Assembly: GCA_002782345.1 (NCBI GenBank)
Contig: PFHO01000067.1
Location: 1-6,505 of the forward strand
Origin: Candidatus Moranbacteria bacterium CG_4_8_14_3_um_filter_34_16
GTDB lineage: Bacteria; Patescibacteriota; Minisyncoccia; Moranbacterales; UBA2206
Direction: 5' to 3'
Length of the DNA: 6,505 nt
Shown: positions 1 through 4,042 of the stretch, one piece after another
Position numbering within the stretch: the stretch's first letter is position 1
Layout: the number at the start of each line of letters is the position of its first letter
The notes under the pieces: model-generated
Database searches by the model: none
The model's input: the letters and a program-made list of their open reading frames with translations, nothing else
Told to the model about the DNA's origin: nothing
Made by a program: the position numbers and the translations under genes

Positions 1-3
1 TAA

Positions 4-28
4 ACCGATTCAGTTTTGTGGAATCGGT
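4..28. repeat. Perfect 8-bp stem-loop at the left edge
   Basis: ACCGATTC at 4-11 is exactly complementary to GAATCGGT at 21-28, with a 9-base loop. No T-run follows on either strand, so it is not an obvious intrinsic terminator. Two plus-strand reading frames are open from the window edge through this hairpin, with stops at 60-62 and 77-79. It could therefore lie in the 3' end of a plus-strand gene cut by the edge, but the sequence does not let me choose a frame. Confidence 0.4.
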
Positions 29-60
29 GAAATATCTTGGAAAAAGATCAGGTATTTTAT

Positions 61-97
61 AAAAAATGGGTGGCCCTAAAAACGAAAGGGCCACCCT
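61..97 (-). terminator. Rho-independent terminator for minus-strand transcripts
   Basis: GGGTGGCCCT at 68-77 pairs perfectly with AGGGCCACCC at 87-96, giving a GC-rich 10-bp stem with a 9-base loop. Read on the minus strand the stem is followed by A and then six T residues (61-66), the classical intrinsic terminator layout. On the plus strand no T-run follows. It would close transcription arriving from the right, i.e. from the degraded minus-strand genes up to 1959. Confidence 0.7.
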
Positions 98-99
98 AC

Positions 100-140
100 A
101 TGCAAAACAGTTTGGCAAAACCTCTGCCTACTGTTTGCAT
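100..140. repeat. Long imperfect hairpin next to the terminator
   Basis: ATGCAAAACAGT at 100-111 pairs with ACTGTTTGCAT at 130-140, with one bulged A. Inside, GGCA at 114-117 pairs with TGCC at 125-128, so the 41 bases fold into one extended stem. It starts 4 bases from the neighbouring terminator stem, making a two-hairpin cassette. No T-run follows. It may be a palindromic intergenic repeat or a structured RNA end; the sequence does not decide. Confidence 0.45.
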
Positions 141-254
141 TTAAAGTAGCAAAAAACTTTTCAAAAGTCAATAGTCAATCATAAAAGCCACCACTGAAAC
201 CAGCAACGGCTTTTTTTTGCTTAATCTTATAATCATCTCTTTCACAAACCTTCC

Positions 255-326
255 GGCGGACCGTGTCACGCCGAAGTCATGCCGATTGAATTGAATAGTA
301 TGCACCATATACTTTTGCAGTCCGCC
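255..326. repeat. Inverted-repeat-bounded segment inside the GIY-YIG gene
   Basis: GGCGGAC at 255-261 and GTCCGCC at 320-326 are perfect 7-base inverted repeats around about 58 bases. The right-hand arm begins about a dozen bases beyond the last codon of recognisable nuclease sequence (near 335). None of the three minus-strand frames downstream restores the expected nuclease C-terminus. This suggests a small insertion or replacement that truncated the gene. No transposase and no target-site duplication were identified, so mobility is inference. Confidence 0.35.
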
Positions 327-468
327 TTCGCTCCAAGGGAAGTCTCGGACGGGTTGATTCAACCTTGCTTTTTTTATGAAGCTGTATTCTATTTCTTAGG
401 TTGGAAGTGAAGCCAACATAAAATTTTCCATCTTTTAGCAACAAAACATAAACATAAAAGAAGCTCAT
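277..468 (-). pseudogene. Truncated GIY-YIG nuclease-like protein (UPF0213/YhbQ-like)
   Basis: The ORF encodes 63 residues; only the first 44 or so look like a GIY-YIG domain. YVYVL near residue 5 is the GIY-equivalent strand, KFYVGFTSNL near residues 15-24 is the YIG-equivalent strand, and the LRNRIQLH helix that follows carries the usual Arg. KVESTRPRLPLE is the segment that in this small family leads into LIYYE, with the catalytic Glu. Family members run to roughly 80-95 residues, with a Lys/Arg-rich helix at the end. Here the sequence switches at about 335 to an unrelated Arg-rich tail and stops, so the catalytic Glu strand and C-terminal helix are missing. I read it as a broken gene. The family cuts DNA, but its cellular role is poorly defined. 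The ATG at 466-468 has no Shine-Dalgarno sequence. Confidence 0.7.
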
Positions 469-490
469 TTTTGTTCTTCGTACGGTTTAG

Positions 491-690
491 GACTCCGCTA
501 ACTGAGAGAATCCGGCACGGCTCTGTGCCACATGGTTCGAGGCGGAGCCCTGTACCGTATGGTACAGGGCGGTGTTTTTTGATTGATGTTAGAACTTTTT
601 TTGACGAAAAACCTGAAAATTAATTTGGACTCCGCCTCGGCTTCCGTCCCGCCCGCAAGGAGCGAGGTCTCAAAGAGGAATACGGGCGGG
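491..690. repeat. GC-rich patch of nested inverted repeats
   Basis: This stretch is clearly richer in G and C than its surroundings and holds no convincing gene. CGAGGCGGAG at 538-547 pairs with CTCCGCCTCG at 630-639 and encloses the hairpin at 547-570. GACTCCGC occurs at 491-498 and again at 628-635. GGCAC at 514-518 pairs with GTGCC at 525-529. CCCGCCCG at 648-655 pairs with CGGGCGGG at 683-690. The density of palindromes fits a repetitive intergenic element or MITE remnant. Minus-strand frames across it are open but look like translated repeat. Confidence 0.5.
547..580 (+). terminator. Terminator-like hairpin, plus strand
   Basis: GCCCTGTACC at 547-556 and GGTACAGGGC at 561-570 form a perfect 10-bp stem with a 4-base loop. 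GGTG and six T residues follow at 571-580. The geometry is that of an intrinsic terminator for plus-strand transcription. No plus-strand gene was found just upstream, so it may instead be part of the surrounding palindromic element. Confidence 0.5.
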
Positions 691-695
691 TTTTT
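648..695 (+). terminator. Second terminator-like hairpin, plus strand
   Basis: CCCGCCCG at 648-655 pairs with CGGGCGGG at 683-690 and is directly followed by five T residues at 691-695. The loop is long (27 bases), which weakens the case for efficient termination. It lies within the GC-rich palindromic patch and, like the hairpin at 547-570, has no obvious plus-strand gene in front of it. Confidence 0.35.
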
Positions 696-751
696 GAACC
701 TTTCCTTTTTCGTTTCCGAAGTTTGTGCCAGTTTCATTGGCGCGCCACCTC

Positions 752-921
752 TTATAATATCGCCTTAACAATAAATCCAATTATGATACTGCCAACAATT
801 CCTGTTCCGATTATCGGCGCATAGGCTCTGGTAATAATGGCTGACGGCAAACTTAAACTGGCGCCAAGAAACAATCCTGTTAATGCCGGATACACTCGCC
901 ACCCGCATTTTGAATAATCAT
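752..921 (-). pseudogene. Frameshifted small glycine-rich membrane protein
   Basis: I do not recognise the family. In the frame ending at TAA 752-754 there is a convincing membrane protein sequence: GWRVYPALTGLFLGASLSLP, then a short polar turn, then IIGTGIVGSIIIGFIVKAIL. That gives two hydrophobic segments, the second with Gly spaced as in a glycine zipper. The frame has no ATG. The ATG at 919-921 opens the neighbouring frame (MIIQNA...), and loss of one G in the GGG run at 902-904 would join the two into a protein of about 56 residues. That ATG follows the upstream gene's TAA (926-928) by 4 bases, so the two were probably co-transcribed. No Shine-Dalgarno sequence is seen. Either real gene decay or a sequencing indel would explain it. 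Confidence 0.5.
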
Positions 922-925
922 TTTT

Positions 926-1184
926 TTAATTTTCTTTAATGTGGATAAAGACTCTATGATATGAATCGTCCCTTTTTTTATCCGTATGATAAATATCGCA
1001 TATTCTACCATCCAAAACAACGTTTTCTAAAACCGGCGCTATAACCTTGAGGCGCTTTTTTACCTGTGAGCACATCATTAAAACGCCTAAGACTGTCGTA
1101 AACACCGGCTTTTCTTATTTCATCAGTCCAAAATTTTACACCTTTCCAAATATTTGGATTGTTTTCACCTATTTTATTTTCCAT
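926..1184 (-). pseudogene. Frameshifted unknown protein, about 85 residues
   Basis: Function not recognised. The ATG at 1182-1184 opens a frame of 59 codons beginning MENKIGENNPNIWKGVKFW. It reads naturally to ...RRFNDVLTGKKAPQGYSA and then runs into an Arg/Cys-rich tail and TAG at 1005-1007. The adjacent frame, ending TAA 926-928, carries an equally protein-like C-terminus: VLENVVLDGRICDIY followed by a His/Lys/Arg/Asp-rich stretch and FIHIKEN. Skipping one G near 1033-1036 joins them into one soluble, charged protein of about 86 residues. The composition and lack of low-complexity bias suggest both halves were once one coding sequence. It starts 22 bases after the end of the TspO-like reading frame and ends 4 bases before the next ATG, so all three look like one transcription unit. 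Confidence 0.55.
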
Positions 1185-1206
1185 ATGTTTTATATTAAAA
1201 AATTAT

Positions 1207-1959
1207 TTATTTTTTATAAAAAATTTTTCCGACAAAGAACATAAACGATGCCAAGCATATGATAACAATCACGATAACACTCAAATATTGTCAGCCAAAA
1301 CCACTAGCCGACAAATGTTTAAAAAGTATCCATAAATATGCCCAGACAAGCACCATACCATAGGCAATATTTTTATCTTTGCGTATTCGCAAAATTCCAA
1401 TAAGCACTCCAACGAGCAAAATAATGCTTGTCCAAATAAAGTCCGCAATGCCAAATCCATTCCAGCCGATACTCACTAAAAAAACCGTAATATTGGCAAT
1501 GGTCGCTACCGTAATTCAGCCAAAGTAAATGCTAAAAGACGCCCAAATAAAAATTTTTTCGAGTGCTGTAAACTGTTCTGTGCGAAGAATGTCGGCAATT
1601 TTAATAAGAAGTATTAGCAAGACTGCCATAATGAGCACCGAAAAACCGATATAATCATAGTGCCAAGCGAAGATCCACGCGATATTGGCAAATGAGGTGG
1701 TGATAAAAAGCGAGTTAATTTTCTTTAGTAATTCTTCTTTTTTTTGACCACTTTTCGTAAATTGATAAACTACATATCCGCCAAGTAGAAGATAAATCAA
1801 ACCCCAAATGAAAAAGGCTGTTTTGGCCGGCACAAATAGATTGGGATAAGCGTCCGATATCGCCCTGGTGGAACGGTTATTGATCGGCAAACCGTTTGCC
1901 AAGAAATTTATCGTTACCATGGCAACATACGCCACCGCTGTAATTATTTTTATTAACAT
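1207..1959 (-). pseudogene. TspO/MBR-type tryptophan-rich membrane protein interrupted by two in-frame TGA codons
   Basis: From ATG 1957-1959 one frame runs 251 codons to TAA 1207-1209, broken only by TGA at 1516-1518 (codon 148) and 1291-1293 (codon 223). The conceptual protein matches the roughly 250-residue bacterial relatives of TspO/MBR. It has an N-terminal membrane helix, then LPINNRS and SDAYPNLFVPAKTAFFIWGL (about residues 40-60), IAWIFAWHYDY, SFSIYFG-x-ITVATIAN, SIGWNGFGIADFIW, and VLVWAYLWILFKHLSASGFG. The segment after the second TGA is another membrane helix (QYLSVIVIVIICLASF). Relatives, from memory, have Trp at the first TGA. Eight other Trp codons in the gene are TGG. TspO proteins bind porphyrins or other ligands in membranes; no role for this one can be inferred. 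Most likely a recent pseudogene, but readthrough or foreign code origin are open. Confidence 0.75.
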
Positions 1960-1964
1960 ATTTT

Positions 1965-1973
1965 ATTATAACA
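1965..1973 (-). promoter_or_regulatory. Extended -10 promoter of the TspO-like gene; leaderless start predicted
   Basis: On the minus strand TGT (1973-1971) directly precedes a perfect TATAAT (1970-1965), an extended -10 element. A weak -35 candidate TTTTCA lies 16 bases upstream (1987-1992). The box ends 5 bases before the ATG at 1957-1959, so the expected transcription start falls on or next to the initiation codon. No Shine-Dalgarno sequence is possible in that space, which predicts a leaderless mRNA. Confidence 0.6.
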
Positions 1974-2007
1974 TTTTTACAAAAAATGAAAACTGGTGAC
2001 GTTTTTT

Positions 2008-2060
2008 ATGTCAAAATAAATAGAAATGTCATACCTTTGCGTTTAGCTAAAATGTCATAC
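2008..2060. repeat. Short direct repeats: AAATGTCATAC twice, ATGTCA three times
   Basis: AAATGTCATAC occurs at 2024-2034 and 2050-2060, a 26-base period, and the core ATGTCA also occurs at 2008-2013. They sit just upstream of the TspO-like promoter and beside a gene fragment. They could be operator sites for the divergent minus-strand promoter or binding repeats at the end of a lost transposable element. No matching inverted end was found in the window. Confidence 0.4.
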
Positions 2061-2222
2061 TTGTGGAAATTTATGAATTATGGACTAATTGTTTTTGTTC
2101 AAATTGATTTGTATTTATCTTCTGCTAGTTCCTTGAAACAAACGGGAGATTTTGTTAAATACGACATTTCAAATCCCAAAAATCCAACTGTCGTAGCACA
2201 TAGCCATTCCCAAGGCACATTT
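2061..2222 (+). pseudogene. Possible fragment of an LVIVD-repeat (beta-propeller-like) protein
   Basis: The plus-strand frame open from 1986 has, between about 2061 and 2222, the sequence LYLSSASS...TGDFVKYDISNPKNPTVVAH. This resembles one LVIVD repeat, whose family signature is roughly a Tyr-Val strand, then (V/I)xDISNPxNPxxV. No start, signal peptide or second repeat is visible. After 2222 the same frame runs antisense through the Nudix gene and loses this character. If real it is a remnant of a larger surface protein. Chance similarity in an AT-rich frame cannot be excluded. Confidence 0.25.
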
Positions 2223-2711
2223 TCAAAAGATTTTTTTTTGCAAGATATTTTTGTTTTCGGAATAAAATTCCCAACCCGTCATTATATCTTTTTCCACTCC
2301 AGGTATAAAATCAATTTCAGAAAGTTTATTGATAGAAATCCATTTCCATTGACTATGTTCTCTGAGATCAATTTGAGGTTCTTTTCCGTTCAGATATTTT
2401 TCCCAAAAACAAACAAATTTTATTCCGGGAATTTTTTTCTGTTTCTGTTCGGGAACATTAATTTCGTATATTCCAAAGACTAACGGTTTTCTGACAATCA
2501 ATCCCAACTCTTCTTTTATTTGTCGCTTCAGCGCTTCCTCAAAATTTTCTCCAGCATAAACTTGCCCGCCTCCACACTCCCATTTCTCGGGATAAAGTTG
2601 ACGATTTTTTTGTCTTTTGACTATTAAAATTTCAATATCCTCAAAATTTTCTCTAAAACAGACCCCCGCCACATGAACTTCAATCTTGTGCCTTTTTTCT
2701 TCTCTAGGCAT
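2223..2711 (-). CDS. Nudix hydrolase with substituted catalytic-position Glu
   Basis: A Nudix-fold pyrophosphohydrolase of 162 residues from the ATG at 2709-2711, the usual size for the family. These enzymes cleave nucleoside diphosphates linked to another moiety (nucleotide sugars, oxidised dNTPs and others); the substrate cannot be read here. The order is an EVHVAGVCF strand, ILIVKRQKNRQLYPEKWECG, then the Nudix box at about residues 49-71: G-x5-E-x7-RQIKEELGL. The two metal-binding Glu (67, 68) are present. The Glu of the canonical RE is Gln64 (codon CAA). The C-terminal part HSQWKWISINKL...DFIPGV is typical. The start lies 4 bases after the glycosyltransferase TAA, so the two are almost certainly co-transcribed. 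An upstream ATG at 2772-2774 would add 21 residues overlapping that gene and is less likely. The stop is TGA. No Shine-Dalgarno sequence is seen. Confidence 0.85.
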   Translation of the reverse strand: MPREEKRHKIEVHVAGVCFRENFEDIEILIVKRQKNRQLYPEKWECGGGQVYAGENFEEALKRQIKEELGLIVRKPLVFGIYEINVPEQKQKKIPGIKFVCFWEKYLNGKEPQIDLREHSQWKWISINKLSEIDFIPGVEKDIMTGWEFYSENKNILQKKIF

Positions 2712-2715
2712 ATTT

Positions 2716-3885
2716 TTATTTTTTAAAACTTTCATAAATTTCCAATGTTTGACTCGCGCACTTTTTCCAATCAAACTGTTTAACTCGTTCTTTCCCTTTT
2801 TCTCTTAATTCATTTTTTAGTTTTTCGTCTTGAGACAAACTGAATATCGCCTCCGCCAATTCTTGAACATTCAAAGGATTGATAAATAACGCCGCACCTC
2901 CCGCCACTTCCGGAACAGAAGAAACATTAGAAACAATAGCCGGCGTTCCGGTAGCGAATGCTTCCAACACCGTCATTCCAAACCCTTCGTAAAGAGATGG
3001 CATTACAAAAAAATCAGCGTTTTTGAAAAGAGGCACTAGTTCTTCACCAACTACATAACCGGTGAAAATAACATCTTTTTCTATCCCCATATCTTTAACA
3101 ATTTGTTTATATTCCGCCGCCAACCAACCATTTTTTCCCGCCATAACCAATTTATGCTGACATCTTTTTCCATTCTTGACACAACTTTCTTTGAATATCT
3201 TATAAGCCTGAAAAAGACGGGTTATATTTTTCACCGGTTCTAATGTCCCCAAAAAAAGAATATACTTGCCTTCAGCGTTGATTTTATATTTGGCTAAAAT
3301 TTTTTCGCGCGGTATGTTGGATTCTGCAAAAAGTCTTTCATCAAATCCGCTATATATAACTTGCACTTTTTCTTCAGGACATTTGAATATATTCAATAAA
3401 TCTTTCTTGGTTGAATTGGAAACTGCGATAATTTTATCCGCTTTTCCCGCCATCAAGCTGGCTACCGCTCTAAATTTAGTTCTTTTTAATTTAGGAAAAA
3501 CATCTGGAACTTTGTAGATTGCCAAATCATGAAAAGTAACTATTGTTTTTCCGCGATAACTTACCGGGATGCGACTTACCGGAGAAGTAGTATGGATAAC
3601 ATCCAACTTTTCGCGAGTTAAGGTGGCCGCTCCCAAAATTTCGCTATACGCTCCAGGTAAATATTTTTTATAATCGGAAAAAGGATAAAATCTTATTTTT
3701 GCGTTAGAACGAGAAAACTTTTTAATATCCTTTTGTCTAACATGAAAATCAAAAAATAAAACATATTCATTTTTTTGATCAATTTCCAACAAATGACGAA
3801 TCAACTGATATGTATAATGCCCCACTCCTATAGCTTCGCCTTTTTCCGGATTTAAAATTGTTCTTGCATCTATTCCTATTCTCAT
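2716..3885 (-). CDS. GT4-family (GT-B fold) glycosyltransferase
   Basis: A complete 389-residue retaining glycosyltransferase that moves a sugar from a nucleotide-sugar donor to an acceptor, probably lipid-linked or surface glycan, in the cytoplasm or at the inner membrane face. The N-terminal Rossmann half begins MRIGIDARTI and has GVGHYTYQLIRHL (20-32), LDVIHTTSPV (94-103) and VTFHDLAIYKVPDVFP (116-131). The linker AVSNSTKKDL (154-163) leads to VIYSGFD (177-182). The C-terminal donor half has LFLGTLEPVKNITRL (210-224) with the conserved Lys219, then VMAGKNG, VIFTGYV and MPSLYEGFGMTVLEA. Glu300 and Glu308 form the EX7E motif. The length fits the family. The ATG at 3883-3885 lacks a Shine-Dalgarno sequence and overlaps the stop of a possible 29-residue ORF. 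The Nudix gene follows 4 bases after its TAA. Donor and acceptor are not predictable. Confidence 0.93.
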   Translation of the reverse strand: MRIGIDARTILNPEKGEAIGVGHYTYQLIRHLLEIDQKNEYVLFFDFHVRQKDIKKFSRSNAKIRFYPFSDYKKYLPGAYSEILGAATLTREKLDVIHTTSPVSRIPVSYRGKTIVTFHDLAIYKVPDVFPKLKRTKFRAVASLMAGKADKIIAVSNSTKKDLLNIFKCPEEKVQVIYSGFDERLFAESNIPREKILAKYKINAEGKYILFLGTLEPVKNITRLFQAYKIFKESCVKNGKRCQHKLVMAGKNGWLAAEYKQIVKDMGIEKDVIFTGYVVGEELVPLFKNADFFVMPSLYEGFGMTVLEAFATGTPAIVSNVSSVPEVAGGAALFINPLNVQELAEAIFSLSQDEKLKNELREKGKERVKQFDWKKCASQTLEIYESFKK

Positions 3886-3971
3886 ATTTTTAAAAATTTA
3901 TTAACTAAATTAGATGCCGATCTGCCTAACAATAATTCAATAGAATTTATATTTTTTAAACCAATTGTCAT
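3882..3971 (-). CDS. Possible 29-residue leader ORF overlapping the glycosyltransferase start
   Basis: ATG at 3969-3971 opens a frame of 29 codons (MTIGLKNINSIELLLG...) ending in TGA at 3882-3884, which overlaps the glycosyltransferase ATG in an ATGA arrangement. An in-frame TAA lies directly before its ATG. Function unknown; there is no membrane segment, signal peptide or recognised motif. Nothing like a Shine-Dalgarno sequence precedes it. The stop-start overlap is the arrangement used for translational coupling, and it lies in the only sizeable gap (157 bases) of the healthy gene cluster. A chance ORF of this length in AT-rich DNA is quite possible. Confidence 0.3.
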   Translation of the reverse strand: MTIGLKNINSIELLLGRSASNLVNKFLKI

Positions 3972-4042
3972 TTATTTTTATTGTTGATATTTTTAGAATA
4001 CCAACCTCTTTATTGTTTATATTTCTTAAATTAAACGTTTGT

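Noticed and set aside
2..79. C-terminal end of a plus-strand gene at the left edge
   Set aside because: Two frames are open from the edge (stops at 60-62 and 77-79), both give short plausible tails, and neither is recognisable. There is too little sequence to call a gene.
498..737. Minus-strand frame of 79 codons through the GC-rich patch
   Set aside because: Its translation follows the inverted repeats and terminator-like stems, with no domain or start signal. Read as translated repeat.
738..747. Perfect palindrome TGGCGCGCCA near 740
   Set aside because: It is only 10 bases with no loop, T-run or second copy in the window, and is not enough to call a regulatory site.
1986..2483. Long plus-strand frame of 165 codons
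   Set aside because: More than half of it lies antisense to the clearly real Nudix gene and is Phe-rich shadow sequence. Only the part before 2222 was kept, as a tentative fragment.
2712..2774. Upstream ATG start for the Nudix gene
   Set aside because: It would add 21 residues overlapping the glycosyltransferase C-terminus with no Nudix homology. The ATG at 2709-2711 gives a normal length and operon spacing.
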